Below are positions 25,796 to 34,409 of a stretch of 64,000 bases of DNA, piece after piece. Where the stretch lies: NCBI GenBank assembly GCA_037132075.1, contig JBAXPV010000020.1, positions 1-64,000 on the forward strand, written 5' to 3'. Made by a program: the position numbers and the translations under genes. The notes below the pieces were generated by a model. It had not been told where the DNA came from, did not search any database, and worked only from the letters and a program-made list of their open reading frames with translations. This stretch comes from JBAXPV01 sp037132075. GTDB taxonomy: Bacteria > Bacteroidota > Bacteroidia > Bacteroidales > CAIXZF01. Numbering within the stretch: position 1 is the stretch's first letter; every line of letters starts with the position of its first letter.

Positions 25796-26962
25796 ATGGA
25801 ACACGAAATTAAATATAATGATATCTACACTGGCATGAAGAGCGAGCATGATTTGTCTGAAGAAATTTTCCTGATGAAGCCTTTTCTGCCGCCAATAGCG
25901 GATATGTTGCCATATCTTGAGCGGATATGGGCTTCCCGTCAACTAACGAACGGCGGTTCGGTACATGCTGAATTTGAGCAGGCAATAGCTGATTATCTCG
26001 GGGTAAATTATATCAGTTTGTTTGCCAATGGCACATTGGCTTTGATGATTGCCTTAAAAACGATGAATCTTCAGGGTGAAGTGATTACGACTCCCTTTAC
26101 TTCTCCGGCCACTTTGCAGGCCATCTATTGGAATAATCTGAAGCCGGTATTTGTCGATGTTAATGAAACCGACCTTAATATCAATTCTTCCCTTATTGAA
26201 GCAGCAATAAGCCCGCTCACAGCTGCCATATTGCCGGTCCATATCTTTGGCGCCCCTTGTGATGTTGACCAGATTAAATATCTGTCAAAGAAATATAATT
26301 TAAAAGTCCTTTACGATGCTGCCCATTGTTTTGGGGTGCAAATGAATGGGAACTCCCTTTGCAATTATGGAGACCTGTCTGTATTGAGTTTCCATGCAAC
26401 AAAGGTATTTAACACTTTTGAAGGTGGGGCGATTGTTTGTCATGATAAAGAGACAAAACAGAAAATAGATTCGCTAAAAAATACAGGCATTGACCAGGAC
26501 CACAAACTCTGTGGATATGGTTTCAATGCCAAGATGAATGAGATTCAATCTGCATTTGGCCTGTGTCAGTTAAAATATGTCGATACTGTGATTGAAATGC
26601 GGAAAGCAGCCACGATGCACTACAGGAAGTTCTTTAGCCAAAGTAAAGGACTTCGAATGTTGATTGAATCCGAAAACATCCGACATAATTATTCTTATCT
26701 TTCAATTCTGATTGATCCTGAAGTTTTCGGGGCCAGTCGTGATGAATTGTTTAATGCGCTGCAAAGCAGGAATATCGTCAGTCGTAAATACTTTTCTCCG
26801 CTGCTGAGTGATACCCCGGAGTTTGAGATGTATAAAACCCATGACTTGCCTGTGGCAGAGAAAATTGCAAGGAACATATTATGTCTTCCGCTTTTTCATG
26901 ACATTTCCGGTGATCAGATTAGCAGGATCGTTGATACAATAAACCATCTGCATCGGGAATAA
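25796..26962 (+). CDS. DegT/DnrJ/EryC1-type sugar aminotransferase
   Basis: The 388-residue protein is a PLP-dependent fold-I aminotransferase of the sugar-aminotransferase family. Landmarks are FANGTLALMIAL, TTPFTSPAT, VHIFGAPCD, Asp174 in YDAAHCFG, and the Schiff-base Lys203 in SFHATKVFNT followed by EGGAIVC. Family members convert nucleotide keto-sugars to amino sugars, such as those for O-antigens or antibiotics. The N-terminal 25 residues are poorly conserved, so translation might start at the ATG of KSEHD instead. It lies 26 bases after the GT2 gene and 9 bases before the GT4 gene. Confidence 0.93.
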   Translation: MEHEIKYNDIYTGMKSEHDLSEEIFLMKPFLPPIADMLPYLERIWASRQLTNGGSVHAEFEQAIADYLGVNYISLFANGTLALMIALKTMNLQGEVITTPFTSPATLQAIYWNNLKPVFVDVNETDLNINSSLIEAAISPLTAAILPVHIFGAPCDVDQIKYLSKKYNLKVLYDAAHCFGVQMNGNSLCNYGDLSVLSFHATKVFNTFEGGAIVCHDKETKQKIDSLKNTGIDQDHKLCGYGFNAKMNEIQSAFGLCQLKYVDTVIEMRKAATMHYRKFFSQSKGLRMLIESENIRHNYSYLSILIDPEVFGASRDELFNALQSRNIVSRKYFSPLLSDTPEFEMYKTHDLPVAEKIARNILCLPLFHDISGDQISRIVDTINHLHRE

Positions 26963-26971
26963 AGAAACTCA

Positions 26972-28183
26972 ATGAAAGTATTACAACTATGCCATAAGAT
27001 GCCTTTTCCCCTTCATGATGGAGGCGCTTATTCTATATATCATACAGCTTTAGGCTTGATTTCACAGAATGTTGATCTGAAAGTGTTTGCAATCAACACA
27101 CCCAGGAATTGGGTCGAAAAAAGCGTCATTCCAACAGACTTTGTCAAAAAGACCCGTTTCGAATATGCCAGGGTGGATACCCGATTCAGTCCGGTGAAAG
27201 CACTCCTGAATCTCTTTTCCAATGAATCCTATTTCGTGGAGCGATTTTATTCAAAGGAATTTGAATCATATTTAATAAGAATTTTGAAGGAGGATTCCTA
27301 TGATATCGTCCACCTGGAGCATGTGTATTTGTGCCTGTATCTGGATACAATCAGGAAATATTCGAGAGCCAGGGTAGTGCTTCGTCCGCAGAATGTAGAA
27401 AATAAAGTATGGGAAAGGTACCTGGCTCACGCTTATAATCCATTTATAAAGAGCTATTTGCGTTTGGCAACGAAGCGGCTAAAGCAATTTGAAATTAAGC
27501 AGGTAGCTAAAGTTGATGGCATCATCGCCATTTCTGAAGCGGATCGTCAGCTATTCGCACTCTACGCACCAAAAATTGCCATGGCCACCGTGCCTATTGG
27601 GTTTGACTTTTCCATTCGTCAATACCTAGATACAGAAAGGCAATTTGAGAATTTTCCGGTTTTTTATCATTTGGGTTCTATGGATTGGTTGCCTAATGCT
27701 CAGGCAATCAGGTGGTTTGTGGAAGAAGTAATGCCATTTGTCATTAAAGATTATCCTGAATTCATTTTCAGAATTGCAGGAAAAAATATGCCTCAGTGGT
27801 TTATAAAGCGGCAGAATAAACACCTTATTGTAGATCGGAAAGTAAGCGAATCAGTTGACTATCATGCAGACAAGGCGATAATGATCGTTCCCTTATTGTC
27901 AGGTGGCGGTATCAGGGCAAAAATAATAGAAGGCATGGCACTGGGAAAAGTGATCATTTCCACGACCATTGGCGCCGAAGGAATCCCATATACAGATCAA
28001 AAAAACATTTTAATTGGGAATACTAAGGAAGAATTGGCCATTCAAATCAGCAAATGCAGAGAGTCAAAGGAATTCTGCCGGATGATCGGTAAAAATGCAC
28101 AGCTACTCGCACTCGAATACTACGATTGTCGAAATATAGCGCAGCAAATGATCAAGTTCTATAGCCTTCAGCCCTCAGTCTAA
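26972..28183 (+). CDS. Family 4 (group 1) glycosyltransferase
   Basis: The 403-residue protein has a GT-B fold: an N-terminal acceptor domain starting LQLCHKMPFPLHDGGAYS, and a C-terminal donor domain with FHLGSMDWLPNAQ-like and SGGGIRAKIIEGMALGK blocks. The latter corresponds to the E(x7)E-type nucleotide-sugar site. No membrane segments are evident. It closes the six-gene cluster and should add a sugar to the product of the GT2 and aminotransferase genes. Donor and acceptor cannot be read from the sequence. Confidence 0.92.
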   Translation: MKVLQLCHKMPFPLHDGGAYSIYHTALGLISQNVDLKVFAINTPRNWVEKSVIPTDFVKKTRFEYARVDTRFSPVKALLNLFSNESYFVERFYSKEFESYLIRILKEDSYDIVHLEHVYLCLYLDTIRKYSRARVVLRPQNVENKVWERYLAHAYNPFIKSYLRLATKRLKQFEIKQVAKVDGIIAISEADRQLFALYAPKIAMATVPIGFDFSIRQYLDTERQFENFPVFYHLGSMDWLPNAQAIRWFVEEVMPFVIKDYPEFIFRIAGKNMPQWFIKRQNKHLIVDRKVSESVDYHADKAIMIVPLLSGGGIRAKIIEGMALGKVIISTTIGAEGIPYTDQKNILIGNTKEELAIQISKCRESKEFCRMIGKNAQLLALEYYDCRNIAQQMIKFYSLQPSV

Positions 28184-28235
28184 CAGTCTTCAGCCGATCC
28201 CGCCATCCTTCGACTCCGCTCTTGATGACGTCAGC

Positions 28236-28808
28236 CTAAAAATTCTCCGCCAACACCTCAAAGTACCCTTGAGGATGCTCACATCCGGGGCAGTTATGCA
28301 AGGCGCGCTCACTTTCATAGATGAGCCCACATTTGCGGCAATACCATTTAACTTTATGATCTTTCTTGAAGACAGTGCCATCTTCAATGTTTTTCAGGAG
28401 TTTCTCAAAACGCCTCACATAGAACTCACTAATTTGCGAGAATAGCTTGAGTTTCGTGGCTACTTTCTTTTGGTCCTCAGTCCAGGCAAGCGCTTCACAT
28501 TCTTTCAAGAGTGCGATCATCGCTTTTTCATTAGCGATGGAGACAGCCAGGTTTTCTGCGGTGTTGCTGATGCCCGGACTTTTAACCTCCAGGGAAACGA
28601 CTGGCGATTGTCCTTCCAGTAGCCTGAATAATGTTTTGGCATGATTCAGGATCTGTTCGTGCATCTCGGTAAAGATTGCCATGATCTGTTCATAGCCGTC
28701 TTTCTTCGATTGTTTAGCAAAATACTCATATTGGTTGATGGCTTGTAACTTGAGGAGGTAAAGCCTGGCGACATTTTCTAAAGTGTGGTTTTCAGAGATT
28801 GTACTCAC
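28236..28808 (-). CDS. Rubrerythrin-like protein with degenerate diiron site and intact rubredoxin domain
   Basis: The 190-residue protein aligns end to end with rubrerythrin. The C-terminal rubredoxin-like domain is complete: CRKC (157-160) and CPGC (173-176), ending YFEVLAENF. In the N-terminal ferritin-like domain most diiron ligands appear replaced when compared with Desulfovibrio rubrerythrin numbering. Lys20 replaces Glu20, Ile53 replaces Glu53, Met97 replaces Glu97, Ser127 replaces Glu127 and Val131 replaces His131; only His56 and Glu94 remain. A peroxidase role is therefore doubtful, and an electron-transfer or structural role is possible. It converges on the glycosyltransferase cluster. 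Confidence 0.87.
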   Translation of the reverse strand: MSTISENHTLENVARLYLLKLQAINQYEYFAKQSKKDGYEQIMAIFTEMHEQILNHAKTLFRLLEGQSPVVSLEVKSPGISNTAENLAVSIANEKAMIALLKECEALAWTEDQKKVATKLKLFSQISEFYVRRFEKLLKNIEDGTVFKKDHKVKWYCRKCGLIYESERALHNCPGCEHPQGYFEVLAENF

Positions 28809-28879
28809 GGAAAGGAAATTGATTTGTTTCCTGCGAAAATACAGAATGTTGTTAATTTTATAGCTTCTAAACTTAAGCT

Positions 28880-30274
28880 ATGAAGAATTTTTGTTGGATT
28901 TTGATGTTGGCGGGCCTTACTTTACTGGGGTTTTCGTGTAAAGGGAAGACAGGGTCGCGTCAAGCTGCACCTGCCATAGTTGTGCTACAAAGAGGAGTCA
29001 TCATGCAAAAAATCAGTTGTTTGTCGGGGGATTGTAGCTTTGCCTTATACTTGCCTTCGCAATATGACTCCACAAAAAAGTGGCCGGTAATTGTTGCTTT
29101 CGACCCGAGTGGCAAAGGAAGTATCCCACTGAAACTCTGCCAGGAACAAGCACAGAAATATGGTTATATCCTAATTGGTTCCAATGATTCCAGGAACGGT
29201 CTGCCTTTTCAGACCTCCCTTGAGATCTTTAAAACTTTGATACAAGATGTTTCTTCCCGCCTGAGTATCGATCCGGACCGTATACAACTCTTTGGGTTTT
29301 CGGGGGGTGCGCGGGTCGCAGGCGCTATTGCAATGACACGTTCCGATATACATGCCGTGATCGGATGTTCTGCCAGGCTTCCTGACTTGGGTGCACCCAT
29401 CACAAAACCCTTTGAATACCTTGGAGTTGCCGGTATGGGCGATATGAATTACCTGGAAATGAAGCTCATGTTTAACCAGCTTGACAAGAGCCCCTTACCC
29501 CATTTCCTGCTGCTTCATGATGGAAAACATGCCTGGCCACCGGCGACAATGATTCCTGAGATCTTTTACTGGCTACAGCTAAAGGCGATGAAAGACGGAT
29601 TCCTGCCAACAGACAATGATTATATTGCCGAGGTGTTGACCGCTTTTCACAGAGACCTGGTAGTAGCCAGGCAAGCCAATGACCTTTTGCTGGAAGAATA
29701 TGTTTGCCATAAGGCGATTCACTACCTTGAAGGCTTCCCCCAGGATGTGACATTTAAAAAAGAACTGGATGTTATTCAAAAAAGACCCGCCTATCAAGGT
29801 GCTGTTAATCAGTGTAATAAAATCCTACAGCACGAAAAAGACGCGCAATTGGACTATGCAGCAGACCTGATGTCAAAAGATGTGAATTGGTGGCGGAAAG
29901 AAGCAGCTTCCCTGGATAAGAAGACGAAGACTTCTGCTACTTCTGATGAAAAAATGATGTACAAACGTGTCCTGGGCTATTTGAGCCTGGCCACATATAC
30001 CAGTGTCAACCAGGCGATGCGTTCCGGCGCCTGGGATGCTGCGGATCGTTATAACCAACTATACGCTGTCATCGACCCGGAGAATGCTGAGCATGCCTAC
30101 CTTGGGGCTGTGCTTTTTCTGAAGCAAGGGAAAGAGAGCGAAGCAATAAAGTCATTGCAAGATGCAGTGAATCTAGGGTTTAATGACTTGGATCGGATGG
30201 AAAAAGATAGCAGCTTTGCTTCGCTTAGGGAGAAAGCGGCGTATGTTGAATTGCTTGGGAAAATGAAGAAATAA
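28880..30274 (+). CDS. Lipoprotein with alpha/beta-hydrolase (esterase-like) domain and C-terminal TPR-like region
   Basis: The 464-residue protein has a lipobox ending at Cys20 (GLTLLGFSC). A PHB-depolymerase/esterase-like domain follows (about 45-240), with nucleophile Ser141 in GFSGGA and a catalytic-type His217 in HDGKHAWPP. An acid residue is not certain. The C-terminal half is helical and ends in a TPR-like repeat (AYLGAVLFLKQGKESEAIKS). It is divergent from the rubrerythrin-like gene with a gap of about 70 bases. Substrate is unknown; it is probably anchored in the outer or inner membrane facing the periplasm. Confidence 0.85.
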   Translation: MKNFCWILMLAGLTLLGFSCKGKTGSRQAAPAIVVLQRGVIMQKISCLSGDCSFALYLPSQYDSTKKWPVIVAFDPSGKGSIPLKLCQEQAQKYGYILIGSNDSRNGLPFQTSLEIFKTLIQDVSSRLSIDPDRIQLFGFSGGARVAGAIAMTRSDIHAVIGCSARLPDLGAPITKPFEYLGVAGMGDMNYLEMKLMFNQLDKSPLPHFLLLHDGKHAWPPATMIPEIFYWLQLKAMKDGFLPTDNDYIAEVLTAFHRDLVVARQANDLLLEEYVCHKAIHYLEGFPQDVTFKKELDVIQKRPAYQGAVNQCNKILQHEKDAQLDYAADLMSKDVNWWRKEAASLDKKTKTSATSDEKMMYKRVLGYLSLATYTSVNQAMRSGAWDAADRYNQLYAVIDPENAEHAYLGAVLFLKQGKESEAIKSLQDAVNLGFNDLDRMEKDSSFASLREKAAYVELLGKMKK

Positions 30275-30295
30275 GTCGTGCGTGAATTGCGCGCC

Positions 30296-30898
30296 TTAAT
30301 TTATTTTATAGCTGTTAAGATAGGTTTTGCTATCATAAGAGCGCTCCACATACACCAATCCAACTCCGTTGGCATATAGGTTTGTGCTATTCCCCATCAA
30401 AGTATCTCCGTCGCCGAAGTCGATATAGGTCTTCATATTCACGTTGATGCAATGCGGGTAAATGAACCCGTAAACAGTTTTTGGCACATCAAATTCTGCG
30501 ATGGTATAATGCAATTTGGTAGGATTTCCGTTGTTAGTGTAGGAAACATCCCAATGTGCACCGACAGGCACATTATCTTTTAAATAGAGAAATTCAATCT
30601 GTTGATTTCCATTGATCAGCAGATTATAATAAGCACCAGCATCTTTGCGGTACCAGGATATCCCAGCCTGTGTATTGGCGACACCCCGGTATTTCTTGCC
30701 TCCGAAAGTGGAGTCGATGCTGGTAACCAGCTGACTGTAAACGCTGCCCTGGGGATAATCGGTATAAGTCCAAAAAGAATTTGTTGTTGTGGGCATGAAG
30801 TTATTCAGGAGCTCAACTTTAATATCCTCCTTGGTTTTGGTACACGAAAAGGCGATGATCATTAAAAGAGCCAGTGCCGGGTAAAATAGTTTCTTCAT
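30296..30898 (-). CDS. Small lipoprotein of unknown function
   Basis: The 200-residue product has a lipoprotein signal with Cys19 (LMIIAFSC) and a beta-rich body with no motif that I recognise. A region near FWTYTDYPQGS and the ending GLVYVERSYDS resemble other small Bacteroidota lipoproteins that adopt beta-sandwich folds. It has its own TAnnTTTG promoter box 20 bases upstream. Function cannot be assigned. Confidence 0.8.
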   Translation of the reverse strand: MKKLFYPALALLMIIAFSCTKTKEDIKVELLNNFMPTTTNSFWTYTDYPQGSVYSQLVTSIDSTFGGKKYRGVANTQAGISWYRKDAGAYYNLLINGNQQIEFLYLKDNVPVGAHWDVSYTNNGNPTKLHYTIAEFDVPKTVYGFIYPHCINVNMKTYIDFGDGDTLMGNSTNLYANGVGLVYVERSYDSKTYLNSYKIN

Positions 30899-30917
30899 TT
30901 TTCCGAGAATTTCTTTA

Positions 30918-30925
30918 CAAATATA
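30918..30925 (-). promoter_or_regulatory. -7 box of the 200-residue lipoprotein gene
   Basis: The minus strand reads TATATTTG, an exact TAnnTTTG match, within the 34-base gap between the TIGR02757 gene stop and the lipoprotein start. It predicts transcription independent of the upstream operon, with a short leader. Confidence 0.55.
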
Positions 30926-30932
30926 CTAAAAA

Positions 30933-31709
30933 TCAGAAGTGTTCATAAACCCCCAGGCTAAAAAGCGCCAGGTCATATTTTACAGGATCAGACGGGTCAA
31001 ATCGTCTAAGGTTGCCTGTGAGTTCGCAAACCGCTTTCCAGTCATCCTGTTTTCTTTCCAAAAGACCAAGTTTCCGGGCAACGCTACCCGAGTGGAGATC
31101 GAGCGGACAGCATAATTTGGAAGGACTGATGATTTTCCAAAGTCCAAAATCGACGCCCATCTCGTCCTGGCGGATCATCCATCTCAGGTACATGTTGATT
31201 CTCTTCGCAGCTGAATTACGTGAAGGCTCTGATACGTGTTTTTCTGTCCGGGCTGGATGTGAGAGTTCGAAAAAAATACTGCGGAAATGACTAATGGCTT
31301 TGCCAGTATCTGTGGCATCTTTGCCGAATCCTGATTGGAATACTTTTTCAAGTCCTTGATGCTTTTGATAAATGTTTTGTAAGGATTTCAGAAAATAGAT
31401 ACAATCGATGCCATTGAAGGTCCGGTGGACAAACTGCCTGAATCTCTTAGTGTCATCAGATTTGGCATTCATGATAAAATCATGTGGCGCCATGTCCATT
31501 AATTCCATAAGGCGATGGGCATTTTTCAAAATACTTGGTCGTTGGCCCCATGAGATAGTGGCTGTGAGAAATGCGGATATCTCGATATCTTCTTTCCGGC
31601 TAAAAAGATGCGGAATGGAGATTGGATCTTGTTCAATAAATGAAGGACGATTGTATAAAAGGTATTTTTCTTCCAGGAAATCTTTCAGCGTTTCTGGGGT
31701 AAAGGACAT
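30933..31709 (-). CDS. TIGR02757 family protein (DUF2400)
   Basis: I choose the ATG at 31709 rather than the TTG two codons earlier; it lies a few bases after the upstream GT39 stop. The product of 258 residues matches the TIGR02757 family by overall wording, including DPISIPHLFSRKEDIEI, AFLTATISWGQR, FVHRTFNG and DLHSGSVARKLGLLER. These proteins are distantly related to helix-hairpin-helix DNA glycosylases, which suggests nucleic-acid binding, but no activity has been shown that I know of. It is the last gene of the comEC operon. Confidence 0.9.
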   Translation of the reverse strand: MSFTPETLKDFLEEKYLLYNRPSFIEQDPISIPHLFSRKEDIEISAFLTATISWGQRPSILKNAHRLMELMDMAPHDFIMNAKSDDTKRFRQFVHRTFNGIDCIYFLKSLQNIYQKHQGLEKVFQSGFGKDATDTGKAISHFRSIFFELSHPARTEKHVSEPSRNSAAKRINMYLRWMIRQDEMGVDFGLWKIISPSKLCCPLDLHSGSVARKLGLLERKQDDWKAVCELTGNLRRFDPSDPVKYDLALFSLGVYEHF

Positions 31710-31711
31710 TA

Positions 31712-33646
31712 TCAATTTAAGTAAGGTTCATGATAAAATCGTATCCGGAAATTGTCGAGGTAAACAATTCCTTTTTTTGGTTTCCAGACGTAAATGGCGA
31801 TTTTGTCGCTGGTGGATCGTATCTCAGAGATTGTTGTGGTGAAATAAACCGGTCCCCAGGACTTTTTGTCAAGATAAAGCGAAAAATCAGAAGCAGCCCA
31901 ATTATAGGTTTTCCCTTTGCTGTCCTCCATGGCAAATACCAGGGAAGCATCCGACAAACTATCCGGCAGGCAGGCAAGGGCCTCTATCTTTACCAAAACA
32001 GGCAAGCTCAATTTTAAATCGCTGAAATTCAACTTGTAAGTTGGCCCAAACTCGCTGCTGGAATCCATTTTTATACCTCTATTGGCTTTTTGAATCAGGT
32101 CTGAAACGAGATATTTCATGTCGAATCCCCAAAGGTCAGTCTTCTCAAAGTCATTGCTAACTTCCAAGCCAGGAGAATCAGATTTACACATTCCTGTAAA
32201 ACACTTCTTTCCATAGAGAGTTGCGCTTGAAAGATTGTCAAAGACATGATCTTCAATGACATATGGATAGTATGACAAGATAATATCTTTCAGCTCCGCA
32301 GGTTCAGGTTTGGTCCAGGCATGCACAAAATAAGGTGTTTTCGACGTTTTTAGGATGTTGATGAGCTCTTTAATGTCTTTCCCGCCCCGGTTATCACTTT
32401 GAGAGAACTTTTGTTCGCCACCCAGGTTGCGCAAATAAAAATTCAAATAGTAAGGGTTGTTTGCAACCACGGTGGTCGTCACCTTATCTGCGCCGCATCT
32501 TAATGTCCATGTATTGATTGCTGTTGCAACGCCTTTAAAATCAGCAAAATGGTTTTTTGAATAAAAATGGCGCAAGGCGATGGTGTCGACTGTTCCAATC
32601 AACAAAAAAGTCAGCAGGCAGATTTTCAGGTAATTGTTAAAATCATTGGGGAGAAAGCTGAAAATCAGAAGCAACAATAGGGGGAATACAAAAAGCAATA
32701 CAGAGTCTTGTAAAACCGGATTAACCCAAACAGAATACGCAAATGCAATCAGGAAAACAGCCATGAACAATCCGAGGCTGATCCAACGGAACGGATTTCG
32801 CCAGTTAAAATTTTTAGTTTTCCAGGCCGCGAAACATAAAATGCAAAAGATCAGGAAGATAAGTAGCCAGGAGCGATTAAAAACCTGGAAGAGGTAATGG
32901 GGCATCCATGCTGCCTCGGGTTTTCCGAGCCATTCACCAACACCTTTGAATGTTAGGTGGTTTAATGTAATAGGGATGTGAGGGATAAACAGGATTATGG
33001 CAACCCCAACGGAGAGCAGGTAATATTTCATTCGCTCAGGCGTCACGAAAAAAATGCCTGTTATTCCGACAAGAATCACTAGTAAAAAACTGAAATAATG
33101 GGTATACATACAGGCAAGCGCTGCGAATCCAAGGAGGACAGCCAGCCAGTATTCTTGTCTGTTGGTCCTTTGTGTTTTTAGGAAAACGACTTTTGTCCAA
33201 AGGATCAAAAGGAGCAGGCTGAAAAGAAGTCCGGGGCCATAAGGTCTAGCGATCCTACTGAAAATGAGCGGGTATTCGAGGAATGCCATGCAGGCTGCCG
33301 TAAACAATCCTGTTGTTTTATGAAACCACAGTTTTCCGAGAGAATATGCTGCCCCGACGCTGCCGATGCTCATCAGGATGAAAGGTATTCTGACCCAGCT
33401 TTCGGAAGTGCCTCCCAGCTTTATCCAGTAAAAGAGCATGATCTGGATGCCACCAGGATGACCATCCACATAAAATCCTTTGCTTACAAGCTCGGTGAAG
33501 GTAGGGTATTGGGCGCGGATCAGGGCACTTAACTCGTCATTGGCATATGAAACACTGCCATAGCCCCAGAAACGGAGCAGGGTCGCAAGAAGCATTATAA
33601 TGACAAGGAAACCTTCTTCAGGGAAATAGCGTGAGAGCCTTGTCAT
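31712..33646 (-). CDS. GT-C family glycosyltransferase (PMT/ArnT-like, GT39/GT83 type)
   Basis: The 644-residue protein has about ten to twelve predicted membrane helices in its first 420 residues, followed by an extracytoplasmic domain of about 220 residues. The first external loop holds SYANDELS with Asp37-Glu38, the catalytic acid position of lipid-linked-sugar glycosyltransferases. The loop HPGGIQIMLFYW downstream is also typical. It would transfer a sugar from a polyprenyl phosphate to a protein or lipid outside the inner membrane. It starts 7 bases after the rlmB stop. Confidence 0.88.
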   Translation of the reverse strand: MTRLSRYFPEEGFLVIIMLLATLLRFWGYGSVSYANDELSALIRAQYPTFTELVSKGFYVDGHPGGIQIMLFYWIKLGGTSESWVRIPFILMSIGSVGAAYSLGKLWFHKTTGLFTAACMAFLEYPLIFSRIARPYGPGLLFSLLLLILWTKVVFLKTQRTNRQEYWLAVLLGFAALACMYTHYFSFLLVILVGITGIFFVTPERMKYYLLSVGVAIILFIPHIPITLNHLTFKGVGEWLGKPEAAWMPHYLFQVFNRSWLLIFLIFCILCFAAWKTKNFNWRNPFRWISLGLFMAVFLIAFAYSVWVNPVLQDSVLLFVFPLLLLLIFSFLPNDFNNYLKICLLTFLLIGTVDTIALRHFYSKNHFADFKGVATAINTWTLRCGADKVTTTVVANNPYYLNFYLRNLGGEQKFSQSDNRGGKDIKELINILKTSKTPYFVHAWTKPEPAELKDIILSYYPYVIEDHVFDNLSSATLYGKKCFTGMCKSDSPGLEVSNDFEKTDLWGFDMKYLVSDLIQKANRGIKMDSSSEFGPTYKLNFSDLKLSLPVLVKIEALACLPDSLSDASLVFAMEDSKGKTYNWAASDFSLYLDKKSWGPVYFTTTISEIRSTSDKIAIYVWKPKKGIVYLDNFRIRFYHEPYLN

Positions 33647-33653
33647 GGGTGGT

Positions 33654-34397
33654 TTAGGATTGTGTCAGCCTTTGTTTTACCACTTCGTACATCAAAACGC
33701 CACCGGCTACGCTGACGTTTAGCGATAATACTTCACCAAGCAGAGGAATCCGAACCTGCTGGTCGCTGAGCCTGAGATAGGCATCGCTGATTCCATCTTC
33801 CTCAGAACCGAGGATCAAGGCAGTTGGTGTACTAAGATCGATCTCATAATATTCATCTTTGGCTTTTTCTGTCACAGCAACAACCTGCAAGCCACTTTCT
33901 CTTAAAAAGCGTAAGGTGTTTTTCAAATTTGGGGCACGACAGACCGGTACATTCATCAGGGCACCTGAAGAAGTCTTGATGGCATCTTCGTTGATCTGGG
34001 CCGAGCCCCGGGATGGAATGATGATTGCATTCACTCCGGCGCATTCTGCTGTGCGTGCCAGGGCCCCAAAGTTCCGCACATCGGTAATCCGGTCGAGAAC
34101 GAGAAGAAACGGATTCTTGCCTTCTTCAAAGAGTATGGGCAGAAGTTTCTCAATGTCAATGTATTCCACCGCTGAGATAAAAGCGATGATCCCCTGGTGG
34201 TTTTTTCCGGTGAGCCGGTTTAGTTTCTGAATTGGGACCGTTTGGTAAGGAACTTCCCTTTCGTCCAGCATTTTAATAAGATCTCTGGAGTGCTCACTGC
34301 GTAAACCCAACTGGATCAGCACTTTGTCAATCTCTTTCCCGGCTTCCAGTGCTTCCATCACCGGGTGTACGCCATAAATCATTGTTTCTCTTGCCAC
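33654..34397 (-). CDS. rlmB: 23S rRNA (guanosine-2'-O-)-methyltransferase RlmB-type (SPOUT)
   Basis: The 247-residue protein has the N-terminal SpoU substrate-binding domain (IYGVHPVMEALEAG, with NHQGIIAF near 66) and a C-terminal trefoil-knot methyltransferase. Knot motifs are DVRNFGALARTAECAG (motif 1), ILGSEEDGIS (motif 2) and IPLLGEVLSLNVSVAGGVL (motif 3). RlmB methylates G2251 in the 23S rRNA peptidyl-transferase loop. Related TrmH-family enzymes share these motifs, so the exact target is likely but not certain. It sits 12 bases after the GWxTD gene. Confidence 0.9.
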   Translation of the reverse strand: MARETMIYGVHPVMEALEAGKEIDKVLIQLGLRSEHSRDLIKMLDEREVPYQTVPIQKLNRLTGKNHQGIIAFISAVEYIDIEKLLPILFEEGKNPFLLVLDRITDVRNFGALARTAECAGVNAIIIPSRGSAQINEDAIKTSSGALMNVPVCRAPNLKNTLRFLRESGLQVVAVTEKAKDEYYEIDLSTPTALILGSEEDGISDAYLRLSDQQVRIPLLGEVLSLNVSVAGGVLMYEVVKQRLTQS

Positions 34398-34409
34398 AGG
34401 CTTTTTATT

